Assembly: GCF_000527035.1 (NCBI RefSeq)
Contig: NZ_AZUK01000001.1
Location: 868,001-932,000 of the forward strand
Origin: Tolumonas lignilytica
Lineage (GTDB): Bacteria > Pseudomonadota > Gammaproteobacteria > Enterobacterales > Aeromonadaceae
Length of the DNA: 64,000 nt
Direction: 5' to 3'
Shown here: piece by piece, positions 33,306-42,990 of the stretch
Layout of the letters: each line of letters starts with the position of its first letter
Position numbering within the stretch: the first letter of the stretch is position 1
Notes under the pieces: generated by a model
Database searches by the model: none
Seen by the model: the letters and a program-made list of their open reading frames with translations, nothing else
What the model was told of the DNA's origin: nothing
Program-made: the position numbers and the translations under genes

Positions 33306-33348
33306 AATCGGCTGAGCAACGGATTAAAGCATAAATACTCAGCCGATT
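33306..33348. other. Long-loop hairpin between manA and thiI
   Basis: Perfect 11-bp inverted repeat AATCGGCTGAG/CTCAGCCGATT (33306-33316 with 33338-33348) with a 21-nt loop and no clear T tract on the minus strand. It follows the thiI stop, so it may be a weak terminator or an mRNA 3'-end stabiliser. Confidence 0.45.
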
Positions 33349-33360
33349 TCATGTCATGAA

Positions 33361-34818
33361 TTAATGTTGACGATAAACCTTAATATTATTGAACCCCTGT
33401 TCCTTCAGATACAGCGCTTGTAATTTGCTCATCACCCCACGCTCGCAATACAGCAGATAGGTTTTACTCTGATCCAAATCACCGAACTGGGTCGATAATT
33501 TGTAAAACGGCAGATGGATCACTGTCATGCCAGCCGGTTCAAACGGTTTATCTTCATGATCATCCGGTGAGCGAATATCCAAAATCACTTCATTGTCAGC
33601 TAATGCCGACGTGGTTTCCACTTCCTGTACCTGCACGGCCGTTTCATTGGCAATGTCACGAATATCGATCAGCTTGGAGTTGGCAATGACCTCCTCCAGT
33701 ACATCGAAATTAAACTTGGCTTCATTTGCCAGAACATCTTCATACGGCGCTTTGACATTCGGCTTATTGGAAATAACACCGCAATATTCCGGCATGGTTT
33801 CAGCAAATTCCAGCGTACCGATCGCGCGAGCCTGATCGATGATGTCTTGTTTATCACTGACAATCAGCGGCCGCAGGATCAGCGTTTCAGTGACACGGTC
33901 AATTACCGACAGGTTAGTCACGGTCTGACTGGATACCTGACCCACGCTTTCACCGGTAACCAGCGCTTCAATGCCCAACCGTTCAGCAACACGAGAAGCG
34001 GCGCGCATCATCATGCGTTTCAGCACAACACCCATCAGACCGTTGTCAATTTTCTCCAGGATCTCGCCAACGACCGGTTCAAAAGGCACAGAGATAAATT
34101 TAACCCGGTGCGACTGGCCATATTTGCTCCACAGGTAATAGGAAACCTGCTTCACCCCAATTTCATGGGCCGCACCGCCGAGGTTGAAGAAACAGTAATG
34201 CACCCGGCTGCCGCGCTTGATGAACTGATAGGAAGCCACACCGGAGTCAAAACCGCCGGAAATCAGGCTCAACACATCTTCCTGAGTAGAAAGCGGGTAA
34301 CCACCCAGCCCTTTATGAATATTTGTGACCAGATAGAGCTGATCATCTTCAATCTGCAGGTTGATTTGCAGGTCTGGATGAGAAAGCTTCACGCCATTCG
34401 ACGGAAAGTTCTGATTCAGACCACCACCGACATAACGTTCAATTTCGATGGAAGAAAACTCATGCTTACCTTTGCGTTTCACGCGCACACAGAACGTTTT
34501 ATTGACCAGTGTGCTGCCATATACGGCTGCCGTCTGTTCATAAATGCTGTGTAAATCGGTAAACGGCTTTTGAGTCACTTCCAGAAAAGCCTGGATCCCT
34601 GGCGTACAACTCAAGCGTTCCACCAGCAAATCACGGTTTTCCAGCGAGTCATTTTTGCTGGACACAACCAACTTATCCCAGTCATTACGGACGGTGACGG
34701 TTTCATCTACCTTCTGTAATACATTGCGGATATTGCCTTGTAAAACTTTCACCATACGCTGGCGAACAGACTTACTTTTGATTGTGATTTCTGGAAACAG
34801 TTTAATGATGAACTTCAT
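33361..34818 (-). CDS. thiI: tRNA 4-thiouridine synthase / thiamine sulfurtransferase ThiI
   Basis: Protein of 485 residues. Order: ferredoxin-like and THUMP region (about 1-165), PP-loop ATPase domain with [13 protein letters not shown], and a C-terminal rhodanese domain with the active Cys in [10 protein letters not shown] (about 458). The second conserved cysteine, in EYCGVIS, is present too. It makes s4U8 in tRNA and, through the rhodanese domain, passes sulfur towards the thiazole of thiamine. thiL lies at 53.7-54.7 kb and dxs (thiazole and isoprenoid precursor) close by at 36 kb. It is divergent from xseB. Confidence 0.96.
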   Translation of the reverse strand: MKFIIKLFPEITIKSKSVRQRMVKVLQGNIRNVLQKVDETVTVRNDWDKLVVSSKNDSLENRDLLVERLSCTPGIQAFLEVTQKPFTDLHSIYEQTAAVYGSTLVNKTFCVRVKRKGKHEFSSIEIERYVGGGLNQNFPSNGVKLSHPDLQINLQIEDDQLYLVTNIHKGLGGYPLSTQEDVLSLISGGFDSGVASYQFIKRGSRVHYCFFNLGGAAHEIGVKQVSYYLWSKYGQSHRVKFISVPFEPVVGEILEKIDNGLMGVVLKRMMMRAASRVAERLGIEALVTGESVGQVSSQTVTNLSVIDRVTETLILRPLIVSDKQDIIDQARAIGTLEFAETMPEYCGVISNKPNVKAPYEDVLANEAKFNFDVLEEVIANSKLIDIRDIANETAVQVQEVETTSALADNEVILDIRSPDDHEDKPFEPAGMTVIHLPFYKLSTQFGDLDQSKTYLLYCERGVMSKLQALYLKEQGFNNIKVYRQH

Positions 34819-34969
34819 GACACGCTCGTTTAGCTGGCGGAAAGGGGCGCATTATAATCCAGCCGACCGCAGAAACTAAGCCTTACAACATGAGATCGCA
34901 GAGTTTATACGCCTGACGGTCAGACAGTGGTAAGATAGACAAATTATCTATCTCTGATCTGAACCCGCT

Positions 34970-35236
34970 ATGGCCGCGAAAAAAAACGAATCATTAAGTT
35001 TTGATGCTGCTCTTGGAGAGCTGGAACAAATTGTACAACAGCTGGAACAAGGCGATTTACCACTGGAATCAGCACTGAAACAATTTGAGCGAGGCATTCA
35101 ACTGGCTCGGGTGAGCAAACAAAAATTAGAACAAGCGGAACAACAGGTACAGATACTGTTGCAGCAGAACGGCCAGGAAAAACTGGTTCCCTTCTCATCA
35201 GAACAGCCATCTGACCAGACCGCAGAGGAAGAATAA
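34970..35236 (+). CDS. xseB: Exodeoxyribonuclease VII small subunit
   Basis: Protein of 88 residues, mainly two helices, with [33 protein letters not shown], the characteristic XseB pattern (split here across consecutive motifs [13 protein letters not shown] and [13 protein letters not shown]). Several copies bind the XseA large subunit, encoded elsewhere. It is followed immediately by ispA, the normal xseB-ispA-dxs operon. Confidence 0.96.
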   Translation: MAAKKNESLSFDAALGELEQIVQQLEQGDLPLESALKQFERGIQLARVSKQKLEQAEQQVQILLQQNGQEKLVPFSSEQPSDQTAEEE

Positions 35237-36127
35237 GTGTCATTGCAGACCTTTTCGCAGCATTACCGGCAGCGTATTGATGCGCTGCTGTTGCAACACA
35301 TTGAATCATTACCTGAGTTATCCCCGAATCTGAAAGCAGCGATGCGTCACGGCTTGGTATTGGGCGGTAAACGGGTTCGTCCATTCTTGGTTTATGCGAC
35401 CGGCAACATGCTGGGAGTAGAAGAAGCCCTATTGGATGGCCCGGCAGCGGCGATCGAATGTATCCATGCCTATTCCCTGATCCATGATGATTTGCCGGCC
35501 ATGGATGACGATGATTTACGACGTGGGCACCCTACCGTACACAAAGCATTTGATGAAGCCACTGCGGTGTTAGCCGGTGACGCACTGCAAACACTGGCTT
35601 TTTCGATCCTGGCCGATCATGCCTTTCCGGAAGCTTTACTGGCGCAACAAGTCAAAATGTTGAGCATTCTGGCAAAAGCATCCGGTTATGCCGGTATGTG
35701 TGGCGGACAGGCATTGGATCTGGCCGCCGAAGGGCAACAGGTCGGTCTGCAGGCACTGGAACAGATCCACCGTCATAAAACGGGCGCCTTAATTGAATGT
35801 GCCGTCATGCTGGGGGCACTGTGCCAACCTAATGTTGCGCATGACACCCTTGATGCATTAAAAAAATATGCCGCCGCGATTGGTCTGGCATTTCAGGTAC
35901 AAGACGACATTCTTGATGTAGTGAGTGATACCGCAACACTGGGTAAACCTCAGGGTTCAGACCAGGCATTAGAGAAAAGCACCTACCCCGCCCTGCTCGG
36001 ATTAGATGCTGCACGTGAGCTAGCACAAGATCTTCATGCACAGGCTTTAGCTGCATTAGCAACTCTTCCTTATAATACTGAAATCTTGTCTGCGTTCGCT
36101 GACTACATCATTGAGCGCTCATACTAA
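35237..36127 (+). CDS. ispA: Farnesyl diphosphate synthase
   Basis: Prenyl transferase of 296 residues producing C15 farnesyl diphosphate from IPP and DMAPP. Both Asp-rich motifs are intact: [17 protein letters not shown] and FQVQDDILD, plus GGKRVRP. The start is the GTG directly after the xseB stop (35237). The stop overlaps the next ATG by one base (TAATG). Confidence 0.95.
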   Translation: MSLQTFSQHYRQRIDALLLQHIESLPELSPNLKAAMRHGLVLGGKRVRPFLVYATGNMLGVEEALLDGPAAAIECIHAYSLIHDDLPAMDDDDLRRGHPTVHKAFDEATAVLAGDALQTLAFSILADHAFPEALLAQQVKMLSILAKASGYAGMCGGQALDLAAEGQQVGLQALEQIHRHKTGALIECAVMLGALCQPNVAHDTLDALKKYAAAIGLAFQVQDDILDVVSDTATLGKPQGSDQALEKSTYPALLGLDAARELAQDLHAQALAALATLPYNTEILSAFADYIIERSY

Positions 36128-38010
36128 TGCCGGATAATAATAAACGTATGACGATTGATATGACCCAATTCCCGACGCTGGCACAAATTAATTCGCCAGC
36201 GGACCTTCGCCAATTACCAGAAGACAAACTGGCACCATTGTGTGAGGAACTGCGTACCTTTTTGCTCCATTCCGTAAGCCGTAGCAGTGGCCATCTGGCG
36301 TCAGGCCTTGGCGTGGTTGAACTCACCGTGGCCTTGCACTACGTATATCAGACCCCTCAGGACAAACTGGTGTGGGATGTCGGGCATCAGGCTTATCCGC
36401 ATAAAATTCTGACCGGCCGCCGCGAGCGCATGGAGACCATCCGTCAGAAAAACGGGATACACCCTTTCCCATGGCGGGAAGAGAGTGAATATGATCCATT
36501 AAGTGTCGGCCATTCCAGCACCTCGATTGGTGCCGCTTTGGGGATGGCCGTCGCCGCCAAACAGCAAGGGTTGCCTCATAAGGTGGTTGCCGTCATCGGT
36601 GATGGAGCGCTCACCGCCGGTATGGCTTTTGAAGCGCTGAATCATGCCGGTGATCTGCACGAGGATATGCTGGTGATCCTCAATGACAACGAGATGTCGA
36701 TTTCAGAAAACGTAGGTGCCCTGAATAATCATCTGGCTAAATGGCTGTCGGGCTCGCTCTATACCACGCTGCGTGAAGGCGGGAAAAAAGTGCTTTCCGG
36801 CCTGCCGCCCGTCAAAGAGTTAGCGCGGCGAGCGGAAGAACATATCAAAGGCATGGTCATTCCCGGCACCCTCTTTGAAGAGTTGGGTTTTAATTATATC
36901 GGCCCGATTGATGGGCACGACATCAAATCGCTGGTCAAAACACTGAAAAACATGCGCCAGCTAAAAGGGCCGCAATTACTGCATGTGATGACCAAAAAAG
37001 GGAAAGGTTACGAACCCGCCGAAAAAGATCCTATCGGTTATCACGGTGTGCCAAAATTTAATCCAGATGATGACTGTCTGCCCAAGAATAAAGAAGGAAA
37101 ACCCACCTTTTCCAAAATCTTCGGGCATTGGTTATGCGATATGGCAGAAGCTGACAGCAAACTGGTGGGCATTACGCCAGCAATGCGTGAAGGGTCTGGG
37201 ATGGTGGAGTTTTCACAACGCTACCCTGAGCGTTACTTTGATGTGGCCATTGCCGAACAACATGCCGTGACATTTGCAGCCGGCCTTGCCATTGAAGGGA
37301 TGAAACCAGTGGTAGCTATCTACTCCAGTTTCATGCAGCGCGCTTATGATCAAATCATCCACGATGTTGCCATCCAGAATTTACCGGTGCTGTTTGCTAT
37401 CGACCGTGCCGGATTAGTCGGTGCCGATGGCCCTACGCATCAGGGTGCATTTGATATCAGCTTTCTGCGCACGATCCCCAATATGGTGATCATGACGCCG
37501 TCCGACGAAAGCGAATGTCGCATGATGCTCACCACGGGTTATCAGCTCAATCAGCCAGCCGCCGTGCGTTATCCAAGAGGCTCCGGCTGTGGCGTAACCC
37601 CGACGCCAGAACTCACTACCCTCCCGTTAGGTAAAGGCCAGATCGTGCGTCAGGGACAAGGCATCGCACTGCTCTGCTTCGGCACTTTACTGCATCAGGC
37701 AAAATCGGTGGCAGAAAAACTGGATGCCACGCTGGTCGATATGCGTTTCGTGAAGCCACTCGACACGGAATTACTGCAAACGATCGTCGCACAACATGAT
37801 GTCTTGGTCACGATTGAAGAAAATGCCATTCAGGGTGGTGCCGGGTCAGCGGTGAATGAATGGATGATGACGCAACGCGTATTAAAACCAGTGCTGAATA
37901 TTGGTCTGCCGGATCGCTTTATCGAGCAGGGCTCGCAGGAAGAGATTTATCATGATCTAAAACTGGACAGTGCTGGTATCGAGCAGCAAATCCATGCGTT
38001 TATGGCATGA
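36127..38010 (+). CDS. dxs: 1-deoxy-D-xylulose-5-phosphate synthase
   Basis: Thiamine-diphosphate enzyme catalysing the first step of the MEP pathway (pyruvate + glyceraldehyde 3-phosphate), feeding isoprenoids, thiamine and pyridoxal. Signatures: [35 protein letters not shown] with the ThDP GDG motif, and [13 protein letters not shown] with the catalytic Glu. The ATG at 36127 gives 627 residues; the ATG at 36148 gives 620, equal to E. coli, and starts with [11 protein letters not shown], so the true start may be there. Translation from 36127 would be coupled to ispA. Confidence 0.96.
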   Translation: MPDNNKRMTIDMTQFPTLAQINSPADLRQLPEDKLAPLCEELRTFLLHSVSRSSGHLASGLGVVELTVALHYVYQTPQDKLVWDVGHQAYPHKILTGRRERMETIRQKNGIHPFPWREESEYDPLSVGHSSTSIGAALGMAVAAKQQGLPHKVVAVIGDGALTAGMAFEALNHAGDLHEDMLVILNDNEMSISENVGALNNHLAKWLSGSLYTTLREGGKKVLSGLPPVKELARRAEEHIKGMVIPGTLFEELGFNYIGPIDGHDIKSLVKTLKNMRQLKGPQLLHVMTKKGKGYEPAEKDPIGYHGVPKFNPDDDCLPKNKEGKPTFSKIFGHWLCDMAEADSKLVGITPAMREGSGMVEFSQRYPERYFDVAIAEQHAVTFAAGLAIEGMKPVVAIYSSFMQRAYDQIIHDVAIQNLPVLFAIDRAGLVGADGPTHQGAFDISFLRTIPNMVIMTPSDESECRMMLTTGYQLNQPAAVRYPRGSGCGVTPTPELTTLPLGKGQIVRQGQGIALLCFGTLLHQAKSVAEKLDATLVDMRFVKPLDTELLQTIVAQHDVLVTIEENAIQGGAGSAVNEWMMTQRVLKPVLNIGLPDRFIEQGSQEEIYHDLKLDSAGIEQQIHAFMA

Positions 38011-38038
38011 TCCATCACGGAAAAAGCAGATGAAAAAC

Positions 38039-38062
38039 TAAGGCTCCGAAACAGGAGCCTTA
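38039..38062. terminator. Terminator between dxs and arsC
   Basis: Perfect 9-bp stem TAAGGCTCC/GGAGCCTTA (38039-38047 with 38054-38062), 6-nt loop, followed by ATTTTAT on the right. It ends the dxs operon and can also act leftward after arsC. Confidence 0.85.
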
Positions 38063-38074
38063 ATTTTATGTCTT

Positions 38075-38500
38075 TCAGATTAAACGTTTACCGTCTGCGT
38101 CGACCACCTTTTCCCCATCTTCTTTGGTAAAGGCGCCTTTTTGTGCCGCTGGCAAAATATCCAGAACCAGTTCAGATGGACGGCACAATTTAGTACCCAG
38201 CTCGGTCACCACAATCGGACGATTGATCAGGATCGGATGCTGCATCATAAAGTCCAGCAACTGTTCATCTGTCCATTTCGGATCATCCAGCCCCAGCTCG
38301 GTATAGGGATCACACTTCTGACGCAAGGTTTCCCGCACGCTGATCCCCATGTCGGCAATCAGCTTTTCCAGTGTTGCCCGGCTAGGAGGCGTTTCCAGAT
38401 AGAGGATCACGGTGGGTTCAATACCGGCATTGCGGATCATTTCCAGTGTATTCCGGGAGGTGCCGCATTTCGGGTTATGATAAATCGTTACTTCAGACAT
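38075..38500 (-). CDS. arsC: Arsenate reductase, glutaredoxin type
   Basis: Protein of 141 residues reducing arsenate to arsenite with glutathione and glutaredoxin. The active Cys is residue 12 in HNPKCGTSRNT; LYLETPPSRATLEKLI and the NRPIVVT segment with the arginines of the site are present. It is 39 bp downstream of an ArsR repressor gene. No ArsB or ACR3 pump is in the cluster, which is unusual unless it lies elsewhere. Confidence 0.94.
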   Translation of the reverse strand: MSEVTIYHNPKCGTSRNTLEMIRNAGIEPTVILYLETPPSRATLEKLIADMGISVRETLRQKCDPYTELGLDDPKWTDEQLLDFMMQHPILINRPIVVTELGTKLCRPSELVLDILPAAQKGAFTKEDGEKVVDADGKRLI

Positions 38501-38539
38501 GCTCAGTTTCCTTTCATGTTCATCAACATTGTTCTTTGG

Positions 38540-38917
38540 TTACACCGGTTCATTTTTTTCATTTTGAGCCAGTGGCGGTAATACGGCCTCAGAACAACAG
38601 GAGTGCGCGCGTAAATCGGCACACTGTGCTGTATTGCCACCACAACACTCTTCTGTAATATAGGCAATCAAATCCAGCATCAGTGGAATATTGGCGCGAT
38701 AACGCTGATAGCGCCCTTCCTGCTCAACCGAAAGTAAGCCGGCATGCGTCATCGCCTTCAGATGAAAAGACAGATTATTGGGTGGCAGCCCCAGTGACGC
38801 CGCAATTTGTCCGGCGACCATGCCCTCTAATCCGCATTTTACCAACAGGCGATAGATATCCAGCCTGATCCCTGAAGCCAGCGATTCAAATATAAGTGTT
38901 GCGGATTCTTTTTTCAT
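38540..38917 (-). CDS. arsR: ArsR-family transcriptional regulator
   Basis: Winged-helix repressor of 125 residues; the core has GIRLDIYRLLVKCG, IAASLGLPPNNLSFHLKAM (recognition helix) and LLSVEQEGRYQRYRA wing. Cysteines at 91, 92 and 99 (ECCGGNTAQC) and a second pair at 107-108 lie after the fold. That pattern resembles the C-terminal arsenite site of Acidithiobacillus-type ArsR, not the CxC site in helix 3 of E. coli ArsR. It probably represses itself and arsC and responds to arsenite; an arsenical inducer is inferred from arsC. Confidence 0.9.
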   Translation of the reverse strand: MKKESATLIFESLASGIRLDIYRLLVKCGLEGMVAGQIAASLGLPPNNLSFHLKAMTHAGLLSVEQEGRYQRYRANIPLMLDLIAYITEECCGGNTAQCADLRAHSCCSEAVLPPLAQNEKNEPV

Positions 38918-38960
38918 AGTTCGATACTACAAGAGCAGTTGAAATAATCAAGTCAATAAA

Positions 38961-38981
38961 AGCCAGCATAACGTGCTGGCT
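38961..38981 (-). terminator. Terminator between the AEC carrier and arsR
   Basis: An 8-bp stem AGCCAGCA/TGCTGGCT (38961-38968 with 38974-38981), 5-nt loop, followed leftward by TTTATTG. It lies just beyond the stop of the AEC gene and suggests that arsRC is a separate unit. Confidence 0.75.
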
Positions 38982-38989
38982 GATAAAAT

Positions 38990-39925
38990 TCACCCCGAAA
39001 GCATGACACAGAGCGGTGTGGTGATCGCCGCCATGACGGTCGAGAGTAACAGACTGGTCGCCATCACCCCTTCCATTGCTTTGAATTGTCGAGCCATCAG
39101 ATAGACATTGACACCGGTAGCAATCGACGCCAGTAATACGATGGCTTGTGTTTCCATCACCGGTAAACCGATCAATCGGGCGATGCCCCACGCCGCCAGT
39201 GGATGCCCGATCAGTTTCAGCAAACAGACACTGATCGATTGCCCCCAGTTCCCGCCGATGCCATATTCAGCCAGCCCCATCCCTAAAGAGAGCAAGGCCA
39301 TCGGTGCCGCTGCGTTACTGATCATGCCGACCGTGTTATCAATCAGCAAAGGCAATTTCCATCCGGTCAGCCCCCATGCTGTACCAGTCAAAATACCGAA
39401 AACAATTGGGTTGCGCAGAACTGTTTTCACGGTTTTGAAAAATCCGCGAAATGAAAAACTGCCGTGCTTGGCCAGTTCGACAGAGATCGTCACCAGTGTC
39501 CACAGGATTAAAGAGTTAAACACCAGCACCAGCGCAACCGAAGGCAGTGCTGCATCACCCAGCATCATCTTTGCCAACGGAAGCCCGAGCATCGAGTTAT
39601 TGGAAAAAATCCCGCCCAACGCAAAAACCGATTGGGATACGCCATCCAGCTTGAAAAGCTTCCAGGCCAGAAAACGCCCCAGAATAAAGACGATCAGACA
39701 GCCACCAAAGAAAGCAATCAGAAGACGCGCATCCACCGGCGGCAACTTTGAGAAATCACTCATCAAGTGAAACAGCATGGCCGGTAATGCCAGCGAGAAA
39801 ACAAAACGGGACAGTGATTCCGACATGACTTGAGGCCAACGGGCCCACCGCATCACGCCATAACCCAGAAATACCAGAATAAACAATGGGGTTGAGAGAT
39901 AGATTTGATGTAATAAAGCGGACAT
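38990..39925 (-). CDS. AEC-family membrane transporter
   Basis: Protein of 311 residues with about ten membrane segments matching the auxin-efflux-carrier family (the GGIFSNNSMLGLPLAKMM region with an Asn-rich broken helix, and SIATGVNVYLMARQ near the C-terminus). The start chosen is the ATG at 39925; a TTG six codons upstream has no ribosome-binding site. It precedes arsR-arsC on the same strand, but a terminator separates them. AEC and ACR3 belong to related superfamilies, so a link to arsenite export is conceivable but unproven; small organic acids are the ordinary substrates. Confidence 0.83.
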   Translation of the reverse strand: MSALLHQIYLSTPLFILVFLGYGVMRWARWPQVMSESLSRFVFSLALPAMLFHLMSDFSKLPPVDARLLIAFFGGCLIVFILGRFLAWKLFKLDGVSQSVFALGGIFSNNSMLGLPLAKMMLGDAALPSVALVLVFNSLILWTLVTISVELAKHGSFSFRGFFKTVKTVLRNPIVFGILTGTAWGLTGWKLPLLIDNTVGMISNAAAPMALLSLGMGLAEYGIGGNWGQSISVCLLKLIGHPLAAWGIARLIGLPVMETQAIVLLASIATGVNVYLMARQFKAMEGVMATSLLLSTVMAAITTPLCVMLSG

Positions 39926-40109
39926 GGCACCACCATCAGACAACGGGAGGCAAAGTCTAGCATGACGAATATCACAAATATTGCGCCATGTTAATTTTCA
40001 AACGAAATCTAAAAATTCGCCAATGAGTACGAAGCCTGATTTCTAAACGCCAAACTGGTATGCTAGAACAAACAATAAAAACTCATTTGAAACACAGGAG
40101 TTTCAGGTT

Positions 40110-40916
40110 ATGCGTAACTTTCCATGGTGGCGGGCGCTCTGGCTATCATTCTTTTCCAGAACGTTGTACCAGTCTGTCGCTCGCCAATGGCAAGGAGTGG
40201 GATCACTTTATTTATTCATTGTGTCAGCGCTGGTCATGATGCCCCTGGCGATACAGATCCATGAAGGCTATGTCAGCTTTGTGAAGCAAGAACTGCCAGC
40301 CTATCTGGATGAATTGCCCGAAATCACCATCGAAAATGGTCAGGCATCAACGCCGGAAGATCGGCCGTATGTGATCAATGAAAAAGGCACGACGGACCCG
40401 TTTATCGTGGTAGACACCAGCGGTCAGTATAACACCCTGGATCAGACTTCAGCCGCTGTCTTAATTACGGCAGACCGGATCTTCGTTCGCAAAGATGATG
40501 TCAGCTCCCAATCCTATCCTTTTGCCGATTTTGTCGATATGAAGATTGACCGCTCGCTGGTCGAAGCCTTTCTGAAAGTATTAGGGCGCTTTATTTTACC
40601 TTTTACCTATTTCATTCTGGTCGCCATGGCTTGGTTCTGGCGGTTCTCTCAGGCCATGACATACGCCTTTCTGGCTAGCTGGTTGGCAAAACGACAAGGA
40701 TTGGCCCTTCGTTATCATTCGTTTGTACGCATCAGTGCCGTAGCGCTGACACCGGCCATAATTATCGACACGTTTATCGGATTGTTCGGTTTACCCCTGC
40801 CCTTTGCCGGCGTGTTATTTCTGATCCTGGAAATTATGTATATCCGCTTTGCCGTACAGAGTATCTGTCAGTTACCACCGAATCAGCGAGATGATGAAGG
40901 CTCCATTATTGCCTAG
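40110..40916 (+). CDS. DUF1189-family membrane protein
   Basis: Protein of 268 residues with one membrane helix near the N-terminus (about 33-50), a soluble segment (about 55-155) and four more helices after residue 160. The MRNFPWWRALWLSFFSRTLYQSVARQW start and the overall plan match DUF1189, which has no known function. The periplasmic or extracytoplasmic part contains TSGQYNTLDQTSAAVLITADRIF. It is a single gene with an AGGAGTTTCAGG site upstream and a terminator behind it. Confidence 0.75.
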   Translation: MRNFPWWRALWLSFFSRTLYQSVARQWQGVGSLYLFIVSALVMMPLAIQIHEGYVSFVKQELPAYLDELPEITIENGQASTPEDRPYVINEKGTTDPFIVVDTSGQYNTLDQTSAAVLITADRIFVRKDDVSSQSYPFADFVDMKIDRSLVEAFLKVLGRFILPFTYFILVAMAWFWRFSQAMTYAFLASWLAKRQGLALRYHSFVRISAVALTPAIIIDTFIGLFGLPLPFAGVLFLILEIMYIRFAVQSICQLPPNQRDDEGSIIA

Positions 40917-40961
40917 ATGAAACTGAAAACGGGGCGAAACTAGCCATTAGTGAAGCCACAA

Positions 40962-40989
40962 AAAAAGGGAAGCAACGGCTTCCCTTTTT
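40962..40989. terminator. Terminator between the DUF1189 gene and the ABC operon
   Basis: A 12-bp stem AAAAAGGGAAGC/GCTTCCCTTTTT (40962-40973 with 40978-40989) with a 4-nt loop. It ends both converging units. Confidence 0.9.
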
Positions 40990-41005
40990 ATTTGCGTACG
41001 AAAAC

Positions 41006-41941
41006 TTAATCTTTATAAATCTTCGGATTAAAGAGATCGCGCAACCAATCGCCCAACAGATTGATCACCAGCACCAATACCACCAGACAAACGCCGGGGA
41101 ATGCCGTGATCCACCATGAACCAGAGAAAATATAGTTAAAACCGATACTGATCAGCGAGCCAAGTGACGGCTTGTCGACCGGCATCCCTAATCCTAAGAA
41201 TGACAATGCCGCTTCTGACATGATGGCATTTGCCACTTGTACCGTCGAGATAACCAGAATCGGTGACAGACAATTCGGCAGAATATGACGGAACATGATG
41301 CGTGGCGCTTTGAAGCCCATGACACGCGCCGCTTCCACATATTCTTTCTTCTTCTCTGATAACACCGAAGCACGCACAGTCCGTGCGTATTGCGGCCATT
41401 CCGAAATACCGATAATCAAGACCAACATTAAAATGGCATAGTGCGAGTAAAACTCGCCACCCAACATTGCCTGAAAAATAGCAGAGACAATGATGGCGAC
41501 CATCATGGTGGAGAATGAAAGCTGAATATCCGCCAAACGCATCAACAGGTTATCGACACGGCCACCGGCATAACCGGCAACCAGCCCGATCACGACACCT
41601 AATGTTAATTGTAAGGCGACGGCACACAGGCCGATAATCAGCGAAATGCGAGAACCATAGAAAATGGTACTCATGATATCGCGCCCCTGATTATCGGTAC
41701 CCAGCACAAAGTTGGAACTGCCGCCATCCATCCACATAGGAGGCGTTTCCGCATCCATGATGTCATAACTGGATGGATCATAAGGGTTATGAGGTGCCAG
41801 CCACGGCGCCAGAACAGCAATAACCACATACAGAACAAAAATAACAAAGCAGGCGATGGCAACTTTATCTTTCAGAAAATAGTAAACCAAATCTGACTGA
41901 CGAAAACGCTGCCAGCGGCTCATGGTTGCTTGTTGTGACAT
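41006..41941 (-). CDS. Peptide-type ABC transporter permease (OppC/DppC/GsiD class)
   Basis: Inner-membrane permease of 311 residues with six helices. It has the N-terminal OppC_N extension (KDKVAIACFVIFVLYVVIAV helix) and the EAA cytoplasmic loop EYVEAARVMGFKAPRIMFRHILPN that couples to the ATPase. The ATG at 41941 has a GGAGG site; 32 upstream codons are read-through in the partner gene. It starts 1 bp after the stop of the other permease. Together they form the channel of the four-gene importer at 41.0-46.3 kb. Confidence 0.93.
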   Translation of the reverse strand: MSQQATMSRWQRFRQSDLVYYFLKDKVAIACFVIFVLYVVIAVLAPWLAPHNPYDPSSYDIMDAETPPMWMDGGSSNFVLGTDNQGRDIMSTIFYGSRISLIIGLCAVALQLTLGVVIGLVAGYAGGRVDNLLMRLADIQLSFSTMMVAIIVSAIFQAMLGGEFYSHYAILMLVLIIGISEWPQYARTVRASVLSEKKKEYVEAARVMGFKAPRIMFRHILPNCLSPILVISTVQVANAIMSEAALSFLGLGMPVDKPSLGSLISIGFNYIFSGSWWITAFPGVCLVVLVLVINLLGDWLRDLFNPKIYKD

Positions 41942-41942
41942 A

Positions 41943-42920
41943 TTAACCTCCCTTGGCCGTGAGTTTGACAGTAGGGTTGATGATCCCGTAAAGCAGATCG
42001 ACCAAGGTATTAGTGACGACGAAGACCAAACCGACAAAAATCACGTAAGCCGTTATCAGGGGTGTATCGACCCGAGTGATGGCTTCCAGAAACATAAAGC
42101 CGGTACCCGGCCACTGGAAAACTGTTTCGGTCAGTATGGTATAAGCCACCATAGAACCGATCTGCACCCCACCGACCGTGATCACTGGCAGCATGGTATT
42201 TTTCAAGGCATGCCGGAACCAGACTTTGTTTTTATCCAGCCCCTTTGCCCAGGCAAACTTCACATATTCAGCGCCCAGAGCTTCCAGCATTTCTGCCCGA
42301 ACCAGACGAATGAACAACGGTAACATGATGGATGACAAAGCAATGGAAGGTAATAACAAGTGCTTTAAACCATCCAGCGTAAAGAACCCGGAGTCCCATC
42401 CCAACAGATTGGCAGTTTCCCCTCGGCCATATGACGGCAACCAGCCCAACTGTATTGAAAAGACGTACATCAACAGGATCGCCGTCAGAAACACTGGCAC
42501 CGAAATACCAATGGTGCTCACGCCCATGATCAGCTTACTGCCCAGACTGCGGGGCTTGATGGCGCAATACACACCAGCCGGAATGGAAATGGCGATGATC
42601 CAGAAAGTGGCGGCAAACACCAGTTCCAGTGTCGCGACCAGCTTGCCAAGAATAATATCCAGAGCCGGTTTTTTATAAATAAAGGAGGTTCCCCAATCAC
42701 CGTGCATGGCATGAATCAGGAAACGGGAATATCTAACCATGAAAGGATCGTTTAATCCTAACTGATTACGCAATATTTCGCGTTGCGCTTCAGACACACC
42801 CTGTCCGACCATTTCACGCAACGGATCACCTAAATTACTCTGGATCGCAAAGGCGACCAGACTAATCACAAACATTACCACGACGGCTTGAGCCAATCGT
42901 TTAAACAAAAAAGTCAGCAT
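41943..42920 (-). CDS. Peptide-type ABC transporter permease (OppB/DppB/GsiC class)
   Basis: Permease of 325 residues with six helices, N-terminal FKRLAQAVVVMFVISLVAFA and the EAA loop AEYVKFAWAKGLDKNKVWFRHALKN. Typical of the DppB or GsiC class. It lies behind a hairpin that separates it from the solute-binding protein gene, which suggests lower expression than that gene. Confidence 0.93.
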   Translation of the reverse strand: MLTFLFKRLAQAVVVMFVISLVAFAIQSNLGDPLREMVGQGVSEAQREILRNQLGLNDPFMVRYSRFLIHAMHGDWGTSFIYKKPALDIILGKLVATLELVFAATFWIIAISIPAGVYCAIKPRSLGSKLIMGVSTIGISVPVFLTAILLMYVFSIQLGWLPSYGRGETANLLGWDSGFFTLDGLKHLLLPSIALSSIMLPLFIRLVRAEMLEALGAEYVKFAWAKGLDKNKVWFRHALKNTMLPVITVGGVQIGSMVAYTILTETVFQWPGTGFMFLEAITRVDTPLITAYVIFVGLVFVVTNTLVDLLYGIINPTVKLTAKGG

Positions 42921-42956
42921 GCACGAAGACCCTGCATTTTAATTAAAAAGGATTTA

Positions 42957-42980
42957 AAGCCGGTGTGTTCACACCGGCTT
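42957..42980 (-). terminator. Intercistronic hairpin between binding protein and permeases
   Basis: Perfect 10-bp stem AAGCCGGTGT/ACACCGGCTT (42957-42966 with 42971-42980) with 4-nt loop, directly after the stop of the binding-protein gene and before the permease genes, followed leftward by TTTAAATCC. It probably acts as attenuator or 3'-stabiliser so that more binding protein than permease is made. Confidence 0.65.
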
Positions 42981-42990
42981 CGCATCACAA

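Noticed and set aside
33847-34554. Open frame of 235 codons antisense to thiI
   Set aside because: It lies entirely inside thiI on the opposite strand, has no ribosome-binding site and resembles no family; thiI is unambiguous.
34968-35384. Open frame of 138 codons antisense to xseB and ispA
   Set aside because: It is a shadow of the xseB-ispA genes, which are well supported on the plus strand.
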